Positions 52,022 to 61,908 of a stretch of 64,000 nucleotides of DNA are shown one piece after another; the first letter of the stretch is position 1; each line of letters opens with the position of its first letter. Both the position numbers and the translations under genes were made by a program. The notes below the pieces were generated by a model, which was not told the DNA's origin, did no database searches, and saw only the letters and a program-made list of their open reading frames with translations. This stretch comes from Candidatus Binatia bacterium (lineage in GTDB: Bacteria > Desulfobacterota > Binatia > UBA12015), in the NCBI GenBank assembly GCA_029243485.1, contig JAQWRY010000007.1, positions 1 through 64,000 of the forward strand, read 5' to 3'.

Positions 52022-53904
52022 CGTCCGCAGCGCAGGCCCCGACCCCGAAACGGATCGAGCTCCTCGATCCGCTCGTCGCCGACCAGATCGCCGCCGGCGA
52101 GGTGATCGAGCGGCCCGCGTCGGTTGTGAAGGAGCTCGTCGAGAATGCGCTCGACGCCGGCGCGACCGACATCCGCGTTGAGCTCGAGGCCGGCGGCCGC
52201 GATCGGATCCGCGTGCAGGACGACGGCTTCGGAATGTCTCCCGAGAACGCCGAGCGCGCCTGCCTGCGGCACGCGACCAGCAAGCTGTCGACGATCGACC
52301 AGCTCACGGGCATCGCGACGCTGGGGTTTCGCGGGGAGGCGCTCGCGAGCATTGCGTCTGTCGCGCGGGTCGAGATCCGCACCCGGGAGCGGGGCTCGGA
52401 CGTCGGTACGCGATTGGTCGTCGAGAGCGGCGCGGTTCGGGAAGCCGAGCCGGCCGGGGTCCCCGAGGGCACGTCGATCGAAGTGACGGAGCTCTTCGCG
52501 ACGGTGCCCGCCCGTCGCAAGTTCCTGCGCAAGGCGCAGACGGAGCAGGGGCACATCGTGGAGTGGCTGCAGCGAATCGCGCTCGCCCGACCGGATGTCG
52601 GCTTTCAGTGCGTGCACGGAACCCGGCAGCTTCTGCGTCACCCCGCCGTACGCCGCCCCGAAGAGCGACTCCGCCAGGTGCTCGGTGCGGACCGCGCGCG
52701 CGACATGGTGCCGGTCTCGTGGGACGAAGACGGGATATCGGTTCGCGGTTTCGCCTCCCGGCCCGGGACTTCGTTCGCGCAGGCTCGCCACGTGCTGCCT
52801 TTCGTTGGCGGCCGGCATGTACGTGATCGTCTGCTTCTGCGGGCGATCCTCGACGCCTATCGCGCCTTGCTGCCGCAGGGGCGCTATCCGTCGGCGGTGT
52901 TGTTCCTCGAGGTGCCCGGCGAGATGGTCGACGTGAACGTGCATCCGACCAAGACCGAGGTTCGATTCGCCGACTCCGATGCGGTCTTCGGTGTGACGCT
53001 TCGCGCGGTGCGCGCCGCGCTCGCGGGTCCCGGATTACGGGCCGCCGAGGCGGTGGAGGGAACAGGAGGGGTGGAATCCGACGGGGCGACGACACCGACG
53101 ACGGCACCTGGTCGGGTCTCGGAGGCTCTTCAGCGGTACGTGATTCGTAGCGACGCGGGCGGCGGTGGCAACGCGGGGAGTGCTCGAGAGCGCTTCTCGC
53201 CACGGATCTCGCCTGCCCATCGCGAACCGGTCCGCAGCACCGCGCCGATCCGTCCGCGTGAGAGCGGCTCGCTGCTGCCGGTGGTCGAGTCGACGCCGCG
53301 TGCGGATGGGGCCCCGCCCGAGCCCTTCGCCGCTCTGCGCGTGCTCGGCCAGGCACTGAACGGCTACGTCGTGTGCGCCTATGGCGAGGGCCTCGTTCTG
53401 ATCGATCAGCATGCGGCCCACGAGCGGGTCCGGTTCGAGCGGCTGCGCGCCGCCGCACCGGAAGAGGCGGCGAGCCAGCGTCTTCTGGTCCCGGCCGTCG
53501 TCGAGTTGGGCTCGGTCGAACGGGTGCGATTGATCGACGCGAAGGCGGATCTCGCCCGTGCGGGCTTCGAAGTCGAAGAGTTCGGGGACAAGGCGCTCAT
53601 CGTGCGCGCGATCCCGGCGGCGCTCGACGTGACGACTGATGCGCGCGAGTTGCTCGAGCAGCTTGCGGCCGATCTGGCCGAGGTTGGTGTGAGCGATCGG
53701 CTGGCTTCGGCGCGAGATGCGCTCCTTGCGCGCGTGGCCTGTCACGGCGCCGTCCGGGTCGGCGACCCGCTGTCGGCGGAAGAGATGAAGAAGCTCGTCG
53801 CCGAGCTCGACACGATCCCGTTCGCCTCGACGTGCCCGCACGGTCGGCCGTTGCTGATTCAGCTCGATCGAAACGAGATCGAGCGGCGGGTCGGCCGCAC
53901 GTGA
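52018..53904 (+). CDS. mutL: DNA mismatch repair protein MutL
   Basis: A 628-residue MutL. GHKL ATPase motifs: VVKELVENALDAGATD, DDGFGM, ATSKLSTIDQL, GFRGEALASIASV. The C-terminal dimerisation domain includes the endonuclease motif DQHAAHERVRFE plus ACHGAVRVGD and CPHGRP, so it is probably a nicking MutL. A long Pro/Arg/Ser linker (about 345-445) separates the halves. ATG 52018 overlaps the previous stop; a GTG three codons earlier is possible. mutS is not in the window. Confidence 0.94.
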   Translation: MTSAAQAPTPKRIELLDPLVADQIAAGEVIERPASVVKELVENALDAGATDIRVELEAGGRDRIRVQDDGFGMSPENAERACLRHATSKLSTIDQLTGIATLGFRGEALASIASVARVEIRTRERGSDVGTRLVVESGAVREAEPAGVPEGTSIEVTELFATVPARRKFLRKAQTEQGHIVEWLQRIALARPDVGFQCVHGTRQLLRHPAVRRPEERLRQVLGADRARDMVPVSWDEDGISVRGFASRPGTSFAQARHVLPFVGGRHVRDRLLLRAILDAYRALLPQGRYPSAVLFLEVPGEMVDVNVHPTKTEVRFADSDAVFGVTLRAVRAALAGPGLRAAEAVEGTGGVESDGATTPTTAPGRVSEALQRYVIRSDAGGGGNAGSARERFSPRISPAHREPVRSTAPIRPRESGSLLPVVESTPRADGAPPEPFAALRVLGQALNGYVVCAYGEGLVLIDQHAAHERVRFERLRAAAPEEAASQRLLVPAVVELGSVERVRLIDAKADLARAGFEVEEFGDKALIVRAIPAALDVTTDARELLEQLAADLAEVGVSDRLASARDALLARVACHGAVRVGDPLSAEEMKKLVAELDTIPFASTCPHGRPLLIQLDRNEIERRVGRT

Positions 53905-54848
53905 TTCAGGCTTCGGGCGAAGCGCGCCCCCGCGTGGTCGCCGTCGTCGGTCCCACGGCGGCCGGCAAGACCGATCTCGCGGCCGAGGTCGCGCGTGCGT
54001 CGAACGGAGAGGTGGTTTCGGTCGACTCCCGGCAGGTCTTCCGGCGCCTCGACATCGGTACCGCCAAGCCGTCGGCTGAGCTGCGTGCTGACGTGCCGCA
54101 CCATCTCGTCGACGTCGTGGAGCCCGACGAGCCGTTCGACGTCGCCCGCTTCCAGGACCTGGGTCGGGCCGCGATCGAGGATACTCTCGGCCGTGGGCAG
54201 GCCGTCGTGCTGTGCGGCGGAAGTGGTCTGTACCTTCGCGCGCTTACCGAGGGACTTTGCCCGGCGCCGCCCGCCGATCCGGACATGCGCGCCGAGCTCG
54301 CTTGCGAGCGAGCCGAACGCGGGCTGGAGGCCCTCCACCGAGAGCTCTCCGTCGTCGATCCTGCGGCGGCCAAGCGGATCGCTCCCCGCGATGCGGTTCG
54401 GATCATCCGCGCTCTCGAGGTCGCGCGTTTGACAGGCCGCCCCCTGTCGGAGTGGCAGCGGGATCATGCCTTCGCCGACCGTCCGTACGAGGTCCTCGTC
54501 CTGGTCCTCTCGCCGGAGTCCGCGGCCCTGGACGACCGAATCGTGCTCCGGACGGATAAGATGTGGAAGGACGGGCTGCTCGAAGAGACGCGGGGGATTC
54601 TGGAGGCCGGTTTCGACGGCCGCCTGCAGCCGCTGCAGGCTATTGGCTACCGGGAGGCACAGGCCGTGCTCCGGGGCGAGATGGAGGTTCCCGCCGCGAT
54701 CGAACGGATCCGGATCGACACCCGCCGCTACGCGAAACGGCAGCGAACCTGGTTTCGTCGGCTCGAGGGCGCCGAGTGGCTGGATGGATCGGAGAGCTCC
54801 GGTACGGTCACCGACCGCGCGGCTCGATTCCTGGAACGTGGACCGTGA
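53901..54848 (+). CDS. miaA: tRNA dimethylallyltransferase MiaA
   Basis: A 315-residue MiaA, which prenylates A37 of tRNAs reading UNN codons. P-loop VVGPTAAGKTDLA, VSVDSRQVFRRLDIGTAKPS, PHHLVDVVEPDEPFDVARF, GGSGLYLRAL and the C-terminal RYAKRQRTWFRR. GTG start overlaps mutL stop, the common mutL-miaA order; hfq does not follow. Confidence 0.94.
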   Translation: MIQASGEARPRVVAVVGPTAAGKTDLAAEVARASNGEVVSVDSRQVFRRLDIGTAKPSAELRADVPHHLVDVVEPDEPFDVARFQDLGRAAIEDTLGRGQAVVLCGGSGLYLRALTEGLCPAPPADPDMRAELACERAERGLEALHRELSVVDPAAAKRIAPRDAVRIIRALEVARLTGRPLSEWQRDHAFADRPYEVLVLVLSPESAALDDRIVLRTDKMWKDGLLEETRGILEAGFDGRLQPLQAIGYREAQAVLRGEMEVPAAIERIRIDTRRYAKRQRTWFRRLEGAEWLDGSESSGTVTDRAARFLERGP

Positions 54849-54914
54849 GCTTGGTCGAGGTTCGCCCATTGTGTTAGGCAAACCATCGCGACGGAACGCG
54901 GGGCATCGAGGAGC

Positions 54915-56048
54915 GTGAGTACGAAGAAGAAGTCGCGCCCACCGGCGCCGAAGACTCGCGCGCGAACCGCACTCGACAAGCTCCGGGTGCGGATCGACGA
55001 GATCGACGACGAGATCGTCGCGCAGCTGGGTGAGCGGTACCAGGTCGTCGAGCAGGTCCAGGCGGCGAAGAAGCGCGACGGGGGCGTCGTCTTCCAGCCC
55101 GAGAGAGAGCGGTCGCAGCTCCGACGCCTCCACCGGCTGAACGAGCGCGCAGGGAGCCCCGTCAAGGCGGACGCGCTCGAGGCGATCTTCCGCGAGATCC
55201 TGTCTGCGTCGCGCGCCCTTCAGACCGCGATCTCGGTCGCGTACCTCGGCCCCGCGGGAACCTTCTCGGAGCGCGCCGCGATCGAGCAGTTCGGATCTGC
55301 GGCCGATCTTCTCCCGGTTGCGTCGATCCCTGAGGTCTTCCGGGTCGTCGAGCGGGGACAGGCCACCTTCGGGGTCGTTCCCATCGAGAACTCGACTGCC
55401 GGAATGGTGGGTCCGACGCTCGACGCGTTCGTCCAGAGTCCGCTTCAGATCGTTGCGGAACGCCAGCTTCTGATCCGACACTCCTTGCTGGCCAAGGGGC
55501 CGGGCCGCGGCCGGATCAAGAAGATCGTCTCGCATCCGCAATCGCTGAGTCAGTGTCGCGAATGGCTTGCGGGACACATGCCCGGCATTCCGACGCAGGA
55601 AGTGGCGAGCAACGCGGAGGCGGCCGCGGCCGCGGCGAAGAGCCCGACGACGGGTGCGATCGCCGGCCAGGACGCGGCGCGGGTCTACGGGCTGCGGGTT
55701 CTCGCGGGCGGCATCCAGGACGTGCCCCACAACGTCACCCGCTTCCTCGTGATCGCACCCGAGTCCGCGACCCCGCCGACGATGAGTGACAAGGTTTCCG
55801 TGATCTTCTCGGTGAAGAACGAGCCCGGCATGCTGTACGACAGCCTGAAGCCGCTCGCGGGGCAGGGGATCGATCTCCTCAAGATCGAGTCCCGTCCGAT
55901 GCGGGGCCGGATCTGGGACTACCTTTTCTTCGTCGACTTCGGTGGTGAGCTCGCGAATCCGAAGGTTCGCCGGGCGATGAACGCGATGAAGAAGAACTGC
56001 GTCTGGTTCAAAGTGCTGGGCTCGTACCCGGCCGCGGTGGCGAAGTGA
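54915..56048 (+). CDS. pheA: Chorismate mutase-prephenate dehydratase PheA
   Basis: A 377-residue bifunctional enzyme: chorismate to prephenate to phenylpyruvate. An AroQ chorismate mutase helix pair (about 20-100; LRVRIDEIDDEIVAQLGERYQ, AIFREILSASRALQ) precedes the dehydratase (YLGPAGTFSERAA, VPIENSTAGMV, TRFLVI) and a C-terminal ACT domain with the Phe-binding ESRP motif, so feedback inhibition by phenylalanine is likely. GTG start after GAGGAGC. Basic Lys/Pro/Arg N-terminus of 18 residues. Confidence 0.95.
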   Translation: MSTKKKSRPPAPKTRARTALDKLRVRIDEIDDEIVAQLGERYQVVEQVQAAKKRDGGVVFQPERERSQLRRLHRLNERAGSPVKADALEAIFREILSASRALQTAISVAYLGPAGTFSERAAIEQFGSAADLLPVASIPEVFRVVERGQATFGVVPIENSTAGMVGPTLDAFVQSPLQIVAERQLLIRHSLLAKGPGRGRIKKIVSHPQSLSQCREWLAGHMPGIPTQEVASNAEAAAAAAKSPTTGAIAGQDAARVYGLRVLAGGIQDVPHNVTRFLVIAPESATPPTMSDKVSVIFSVKNEPGMLYDSLKPLAGQGIDLLKIESRPMRGRIWDYLFFVDFGGELANPKVRRAMNAMKKNCVWFKVLGSYPAAVAK

Positions 56049-57217
56049 GTTCCGACGCCGAGACGGCCGATCCGGCGGCCCGTGTTGCGGCCTATCTTCG
56101 CAACCTGATGCCGTACGTGCCCGGGAAGCCTGCCGCCGAGATCGAGCGGGAGTTCGGGCTCGCGCGCGTCATCAAGCTCGCATCGAACGAGAATCCGCTG
56201 GGGCCATCGCCCCGCGCGACCGAGGCGATGCAGCGCGCTCTCTCGGAACTCAACCGGTACCCGGATGGGGACGGGACGGATCTGCGGGCCGAATTGGCTC
56301 GGCGTTTCGGCGTCACGCCGAAGCGGATCCTGCTCGGCAACGGTTCGAACGAGATCTTGACTCTTCTCGGCCGTGTTCTGCTGAAGCCCGGCGACGAAGC
56401 CGTCATGTCGGACGGCGCATTCATCGTCTACCCGCTCGCGACGCAGGCCAATGGAGCGACGCGCGTCTCCGTGCCGACCACCGACTTCGGCCACGACCTC
56501 GAGGCCATGGCTGACGCGATCGGACCCGATACCCGTGTCGTGTTCCTCGCAAACCCGAACAATCCGACGGGTACGATGTTCCGGCGCGCAGCCTGGGAGA
56601 AGTTCATCGCCCGCGTTCCGGACAACGTCGTAGTGGTCTGCGACAATGCCTACGCCGAGTACGTCCTCGACCCCGAGTACCCCGACGCGATCGCGCAACC
56701 GGATCGTCATCCGGGACTCGTGGCGCTGCGTACGTTCTCGAAGATCTACGGCCTCGCGGGCCTGCGCGTGGGCTACGGGGTGGGCCCAGAGTGGTTGGTC
56801 GACCTCGTCGATCGTATCCGGGACCCGTTCAACGTGAACCATCTGGCCCAGGCGGGCGCTCTCGCCGCGCTCGACGACGTGGAGCATGTTCGGGCGTGTC
56901 GCGAGATGAACCGGGACGGCATGCGCTTCCTCGAGCGTGTCTGTCGGGCCCTCGGAATCGGCTTCGTGCCGAGCCACGGCAACTTCGTTCTCGTCGAGAT
57001 CGGGGATGCGGGGAACGCGTTCGAGGCGCTTCTGCGGGCCGGCGTGATCGTGCGCCCCGTCGGGGGATACGGTTTCCCGGGTCACGTACGCGTGAGCATC
57101 GGTATGCCCGAGGAGAACACCGTCTTCGCCCAAGCGCTCGCGGCGCTACTCGGGCGGAGCGACGCGGGCGTCGCGAGTCTCGTACAGTCCCCATCCGGTT
57201 CGGAGGCGGATCGGTGA
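56045..57217 (+). CDS. hisC: Histidinol-phosphate aminotransferase family protein
   Basis: A 390-residue class I PLP aminotransferase: KLASNENPLGPSPRATEAM, GNGSNEILTLL, ANPNNPTGTMF, DNAYAEY and the PLP Lys in TFSKIYGLAGLRVGYG. Located between pheA and tyrA-aroA, it probably transaminates phenylpyruvate or 4-hydroxyphenylpyruvate in addition to, or instead of, histidinol phosphate. GTG start overlaps pheA stop. Confidence 0.92.
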   Translation: MSSDAETADPAARVAAYLRNLMPYVPGKPAAEIEREFGLARVIKLASNENPLGPSPRATEAMQRALSELNRYPDGDGTDLRAELARRFGVTPKRILLGNGSNEILTLLGRVLLKPGDEAVMSDGAFIVYPLATQANGATRVSVPTTDFGHDLEAMADAIGPDTRVVFLANPNNPTGTMFRRAAWEKFIARVPDNVVVVCDNAYAEYVLDPEYPDAIAQPDRHPGLVALRTFSKIYGLAGLRVGYGVGPEWLVDLVDRIRDPFNVNHLAQAGALAALDDVEHVRACREMNRDGMRFLERVCRALGIGFVPSHGNFVLVEIGDAGNAFEALLRAGVIVRPVGGYGFPGHVRVSIGMPEENTVFAQALAALLGRSDAGVASLVQSPSGSEADR

Positions 57218-59394
57218 AGCGGGTACGACGCCTGGGGATCGTCGGGGTCGGACTCCTCGGGGGGTCGCTTGGGCTCGTGGCAAAGCGCGAGGGTTTGGCG
57301 GGTGAGGTGGTTGCGCTCGGACGAACGCAGGCGAACCTCGATGTCGCGCTGAAGCGTGGCTGCGTCGATCGGGCGGGCGTGACGCCGGATGTCCTCGCCG
57401 GCGCCGACCTCGTCGTCCTCGCCACGCCCATCGGGATGTTGGCCTCCTCGGCTGCCGCGGTTGCGCCGCATCTGGCGGACGGTGCCATCGTCACCGACGT
57501 CGGGAGTTCGAAGGCGAGTGTCGTCGAAGACTGTACGGCTGCTCTGGCGGGCCGCGCGCGGTTCGTCGGAAGTCACCCGATCGCCGGGATGGAGACCTCG
57601 GGCGCCGGCGCTGCGCTGGCCGATCTCTTCTCCGGGGCGCGCTGCGTGCTGACGCCCATCGAGAGCACGGATCCCGAGGCGCTCGCCGAGGTGCGCGCGC
57701 TGTGGATCGCCGCCGGCATGGACGTCGACGAGATGTCCCCGGACGATCACGACCGCGTTCTGGCGCTCACCAGCCATCTGCCGCACGTCGCCGCTTGGGC
57801 TCTCGCGCGGGCCGTGGCGGCGATGCGGGGCGGGGAGATCGACCCGCTGCGCTTCGCGGGACCTTCGCTGCGGGACATGACCCGGATCGCAGGCGCTTCG
57901 CCGGAGATGTGGCGGGACATTCTGGTCGCCAATGCGGATTCCGTGTTGGCGCAGATCGACCTCTTCCGTGGCCGCGTCGACGACCTCGCCGCTGCGATCG
58001 AGAAGCGAGACGACCAGCAGATCGAGGCGTTTCTTCGCGAAGCCGCGGATCTGCGGACCTCGCTGCAGGCCGAGGCGGCGCCCGCGCCCGCGCCCGCGCC
58101 GGACGACGCCGAGGTGGTGCTCGCGGCGGGACCGCTCCGGGGGCGGGTGGATCTCCCCGGCGACAAGTCGATCGGGCATCGTGCGTTGATTCTCGGAGCG
58201 GTGGCCGAAGGCATCACGCAGATCTCTGGTTTGTCCTCGGGGGAAGACAACGCATCCACGCGCGAGGTTCTCGCGTCCCTCGGCGTCGAGAGCTGTCGAG
58301 AGGGCGACCGCGTCTGGATCGACGGGCGCGGCTTCGAGGGCCTGCAGGCGCCGACCGCGCCGCTGTCCTGTGGGAACTCGGGCACGACGATCCGGATGAT
58401 GTGCGGCGTCCTCGCTGGGCGCCCGTTCGAGGCGACGCTCGACGGCGACGAGTCGTTGCGCAAACGGCCGATGGACCGGGTGATCGAACCGCTCGCCGCG
58501 CTGGGAGCCGAGTTCGCCGGGACCAATCGCCGGGCGCCGATCACGGTTCGCGGAGGGAGCCTGCGCCCCGGACGTTTTGAGCTGCCCGTCGCGAGCGCGC
58601 AGGTGAAGACGGCGCTCTTGCTCGCCGGTCTGCAGGCGGACGGCGAGACTATCGTCGCCGAGCCCGGGGCATCGCGCGATCACACCGAGCGGCTCCTGCC
58701 AGTCTTTGGCGTGTCGGTCCGCCGTCCGGACGCGCGGACGGTCTGCGTGTCGGGCCCCGCACGGCTCACGGCCGCGAAGGTCGCCATCCCGGCGGATCCG
58801 AGTGCCGCGGCGTTCTGGCTGGTTGCCGGCTCGATCGTGCGGGGTTCTCGACTGGAGCTGCGGGGAGTCTCGATGAACCCGACCCGGACGGGCGCGCTCG
58901 ACGTCCTCCTGTCGATGGGCGCCCGGATCGATGTGATCGAGCGAGATCCCGTGGGCGAAGAGCCCGTCGCGGACCTCGTAGTCGAGGCTGCCCCCCTGCG
59001 CGCCACCGAGGTTTCCGGGGAGACCATGCTGCGCGCCATCGACGAGTTCCCGGCGTTGGCCGTGGCTGCGGCAGTCGCCGAGGGATCTACGCGCTTTGCG
59101 GACGGCGCCGAGCTTCGCGTGAAGGAAAGCGACCGAATCGCAGCAATGACGCAGGGGCTGAGCCGGCTCGGAGTCCAGGTCCAGGAGGCCGCCGACGGCC
59201 TGGTGGTCCACGGGGGATCCGGCATCGGTGGGGGCGAGGTCGAGACCCACCGGGATCACCGGATCGCGATGGCCTTCGCCGTCGCCGGCCTGGTCGCCCG
59301 CGGGCCGGTCCGGATCCGGCAGGCCGACATAATGGCCGTTTCCGATCCGGGATTTCTTCGGACCCTGCGGCGATTGCAAGAAAGCGAATCATGA
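57214..59394 (+). CDS. TyrA-AroA fusion (prephenate dehydrogenase/EPSP synthase)
   Basis: A 726-residue fusion. Residues 1-285 are prephenate dehydrogenase: GVGLLGGSLGLVAKREG, VVLATPIGML, DVGSSKASVV, GSHPIAGMETSG, SHLPHVAAWAL. A PAPAPAP linker (about 288-295) leads to EPSP synthase (about 297-726): LPGDKSIGHRALIL, GNSGTTIRMM, LRKRPMDRVIEPL, RDHTERLLPVFG, catalytic DEFPALAVAAAVA and VKESDRIAAM, DHRIAMAF. It thus joins the shikimate step before chorismate to the first committed tyrosine step. Similar fusions are known in some gammaproteobacteria. GTG start. Confidence 0.95.
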   Translation: MKRVRRLGIVGVGLLGGSLGLVAKREGLAGEVVALGRTQANLDVALKRGCVDRAGVTPDVLAGADLVVLATPIGMLASSAAAVAPHLADGAIVTDVGSSKASVVEDCTAALAGRARFVGSHPIAGMETSGAGAALADLFSGARCVLTPIESTDPEALAEVRALWIAAGMDVDEMSPDDHDRVLALTSHLPHVAAWALARAVAAMRGGEIDPLRFAGPSLRDMTRIAGASPEMWRDILVANADSVLAQIDLFRGRVDDLAAAIEKRDDQQIEAFLREAADLRTSLQAEAAPAPAPAPDDAEVVLAAGPLRGRVDLPGDKSIGHRALILGAVAEGITQISGLSSGEDNASTREVLASLGVESCREGDRVWIDGRGFEGLQAPTAPLSCGNSGTTIRMMCGVLAGRPFEATLDGDESLRKRPMDRVIEPLAALGAEFAGTNRRAPITVRGGSLRPGRFELPVASAQVKTALLLAGLQADGETIVAEPGASRDHTERLLPVFGVSVRRPDARTVCVSGPARLTAAKVAIPADPSAAAFWLVAGSIVRGSRLELRGVSMNPTRTGALDVLLSMGARIDVIERDPVGEEPVADLVVEAAPLRATEVSGETMLRAIDEFPALAVAAAVAEGSTRFADGAELRVKESDRIAAMTQGLSRLGVQVQEAADGLVVHGGSGIGGGEVETHRDHRIAMAFAVAGLVARGPVRIRQADIMAVSDPGFLRTLRRLQESES

Positions 59395-60095
59395 GGCGAA
59401 AAAAACCGGTGGTGACGATCGACGGCCCCGCGGGGGCCGGGAAGAGCACGGTCAGCCGGGCCCTGGCCGAGCGGTTGGGCTTCACCTACCTCGACACGGG
59501 GGCCCTGTACCGGACGGTGGCTCTTCGCGTCCTCGACGAGCCCGAGCTCGCCCTGGCACTCACTGACGATGGACCGGCTTGCGGCGACGCAGAGCGCCTC
59601 GGCGCCCTGACGCGATCCCTCGAGATCCGCTTCGCAGACGCGGGAACCCGGGTCTTCCTGGGGGGGCGAGAGATCACGACCGAGATCCGGACTCCGGAAA
59701 TCAGTCAGGCGGCATCTAGGGTTTCCGCGGTTCCTGCCGTCAGGACGGGCCTGCTGGATCTCCAGCGCCGCTTGGCCGAGGAGGGCGGCGTGGTGGCCGA
59801 GGGTCGGGATGTGGGGACGGTGGTTTTCCCTGATGCCGAGGTGAAGTTCTACCTCACCGCCGACCTTGCTTGTCGTGCGAAGCGCCGTGCGGACGAGCTC
59901 GCGGCCCGCGGCGCGGAGGTCGATTTGGCCGCTACGCAGCGCGAGATCGAGGAGCGAGACGCCCGGGATGCCGGCCGGGATGTCGCTCCGCTGCGCTGTC
60001 CGGAGGGCGCCGTGGAGGTCGACTCCGGGCCTCTGACCGCCGACGAAGTTGTCGAGCGGATGATCGAAGTCGTAAGGTCGCGGGAAGGCTCTTGA
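59391..60095 (+). CDS. cmk: Cytidylate kinase
   Basis: A 234-residue CMP/dCMP kinase: VVTIDGPAGAGKSTVSRALAERL, YLDTGALYRTVAL, EGRDVGTVVFPDAEVKFYL, and the lid region AKRRADELAARGAEVD. ATGA overlap with tyrA-aroA; upstream of rpsA, a widely conserved pair. Confidence 0.95.
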   Translation: MRRKKPVVTIDGPAGAGKSTVSRALAERLGFTYLDTGALYRTVALRVLDEPELALALTDDGPACGDAERLGALTRSLEIRFADAGTRVFLGGREITTEIRTPEISQAASRVSAVPAVRTGLLDLQRRLAEEGGVVAEGRDVGTVVFPDAEVKFYLTADLACRAKRRADELAARGAEVDLAATQREIEERDARDAGRDVAPLRCPEGAVEVDSGPLTADEVVERMIEVVRSREGS

Positions 60096-60167
60096 AAAAA
60101 CGGGCACGCAAGAGTAAGCCCAGGTGACGCTGTCGGCCGCCTGGCCGACGTGCGCCCACCCCCCCCT

Positions 60168-60175
60168 AGGAGGAA
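60168..60175 (+). promoter_or_regulatory. Strong Shine-Dalgarno of rpsA
   Basis: AGGAGGAA ends eight bases before the ATG at 60184 and follows a C-rich stretch. It is the best ribosome site in this part of the window, in keeping with a highly expressed ribosomal protein. It favours ATG 60184 over the adjacent ATG 60187. Confidence 0.75.
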
Positions 60176-60183
60176 TTCGCTGC

Positions 60184-61908
60184 ATGATGAGTGAGAACGA
60201 CGAAGAGTCGTCCGTTGAGGAGGACTTTAGCCAGCTCTTTGAGCAAAGCCTCAAGCTGGTTAAGCCGGGAGAAGTAGTCCAAGGGCAGATCGTTCAGATC
60301 GCCAATGGCTTCGTCACCGTCGACATTGGGTACAAGTCGGAGGGGCATATCCCCGTCGCCGAGTTCCGCGACCGCGAGGGAACGGTACACGCCGAGGTCG
60401 GAGACGACATCGACGTCTTCTTCGAGTCGAGCGAAGGCGAGAGCGGCAGTGTCACGCTATCGCGCACCAAGGCCGAGCAAGTAAAGGTCTGGAGCGACAT
60501 CGAGCAGGCCTTCAACGACGCCGTTCCCATAGAGGGACTCATCGTGGGCAAGGTGAAGGGCGGTCTCAAGGTAGACATCGGTGTTTCGGCATTCCTGCCG
60601 GGCTCGCACGCCGACCTTCGTCCGACCCGCAACCTCGATCGCTTCATCGGGCAGAAGGGTCGCTTCGCGATCCTGAAGTTCAACCGGTCGCGCGGCAACG
60701 TCGTCGTTTCGCGCCGCGCCGTGCTCGAGAAGGAGCGCTCCGCTCTCAAGGAAGAGACTCTTCGTGTCCTCGAAGAGGGCATCATCCTCGAAGGCTCCGT
60801 AAAGAACATCACCGACTACGGCGCGTTCGTCGACCTCGGTGGCATCGACGGCTTGCTGCACATCACGGACATGTCGTGGGGGCGCATCTCGCATCCGTCG
60901 GAAGTCATCAACGTTGGTGATCAGCTGAAGGTCGTCGTGCTGAAGTACGACGCCGAACGCGAGCGTGTCTCGCTCGGCATGAAGCAGATCCTGCCTGACC
61001 CGTGGACCACCGCGGAAGAGCGCTACCCGACGGGCAAGCGCATCAACGGCAAGGTCGTCAGCATCACCGATTACGGCGCGTTCGTGGAACTCGAGAAGGG
61101 TGTCGAGGGCCTCATTCACGTCTCGGAGATGTCTTGGACGAAGCGGGTCACGCACCCGTCGAAGCTTCTCGACGTAGGCGCCGAGGTCGAGGTTCAGGTC
61201 CTCGACGTCGACCCGACCAACCGTCGCATCTCGCTGGGCCTGAAGCAGGTCGAGCCGAACCCTTGGGAGATGGTGCGGTCGAACCATCCGATCGACAGCC
61301 ACATCAAGGGCATCGTGAAGAGCATCACCGACTTCGGCATCTTCGTCGGCGTCGAGGATGGCATCGACGGGTTGGTCCACATTTCGGACCTTCACTGGAC
61401 CAAGAAGATCAAGCATCCCTCCGAGGCCTACAAGAAGGGTGACGAGATCGAGGCGGTCGTGCTCGGTGTCGATGTCGACAACGAGCGCATCTCTCTTGGT
61501 GTGAAGCAGCTCGCCAACGATCCGTGGGCGAACCTCGCAGAGCGCTTCCCGGTCGGTAGCCGCATCAAGGGACCGATCACGAGTGTCACCGACTTCGGTG
61601 TGTTCGTGCAGCTCGAAGAAGGGATCGAGGGACTGGTTCACGTCTCGCAGATCTCGGCCGAGCGTGTCGATCGCCCGGGTGATCACTTCCACGTGGGCGA
61701 AGAGATCGAGGCAGAGATCACGAACCTCGATCCGCGCGAGAAGAAGATCGGCTTGTCTGTGCGGGCACTTCGGCGCTCCGAGGAGCGGGCCGAGATGGAC
61801 GCGTACCTCAGTCGTGAAGGGAAGGCCGGCCGGTTCTCGCTCGAGGACGTCGTCGGCACCGATCTGCAACGCGTCGCGGTCGGCGAGAAGAACAAGACCG
61901 AGGGGTAG
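60184..61908 (+). CDS. rpsA: 30S ribosomal protein S1
   Basis: A 574-residue S1 with six S1/OB repeats (first begins GEVVQGQIVQIANGFVTVDIG; repeats 3-6 carry the clear ITDYGAFVDLGG, ITDYGAFVELEKG, ITDFGIFVGVEDG, VTDFGVFVQLEEG cores). It binds mRNA to the 30S subunit. An acidic N-terminus (SENDEESSVEEDFSQLFE) precedes repeat 1. Base composition is slightly less extreme than neighbours, as expected for a highly expressed gene. The sppA GTG follows the stop with no gap. Confidence 0.95.
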   Translation: MMSENDEESSVEEDFSQLFEQSLKLVKPGEVVQGQIVQIANGFVTVDIGYKSEGHIPVAEFRDREGTVHAEVGDDIDVFFESSEGESGSVTLSRTKAEQVKVWSDIEQAFNDAVPIEGLIVGKVKGGLKVDIGVSAFLPGSHADLRPTRNLDRFIGQKGRFAILKFNRSRGNVVVSRRAVLEKERSALKEETLRVLEEGIILEGSVKNITDYGAFVDLGGIDGLLHITDMSWGRISHPSEVINVGDQLKVVVLKYDAERERVSLGMKQILPDPWTTAEERYPTGKRINGKVVSITDYGAFVELEKGVEGLIHVSEMSWTKRVTHPSKLLDVGAEVEVQVLDVDPTNRRISLGLKQVEPNPWEMVRSNHPIDSHIKGIVKSITDFGIFVGVEDGIDGLVHISDLHWTKKIKHPSEAYKKGDEIEAVVLGVDVDNERISLGVKQLANDPWANLAERFPVGSRIKGPITSVTDFGVFVQLEEGIEGLVHVSQISAERVDRPGDHFHVGEEIEAEITNLDPREKKIGLSVRALRRSEERAEMDAYLSREGKAGRFSLEDVVGTDLQRVAVGEKNKTEG

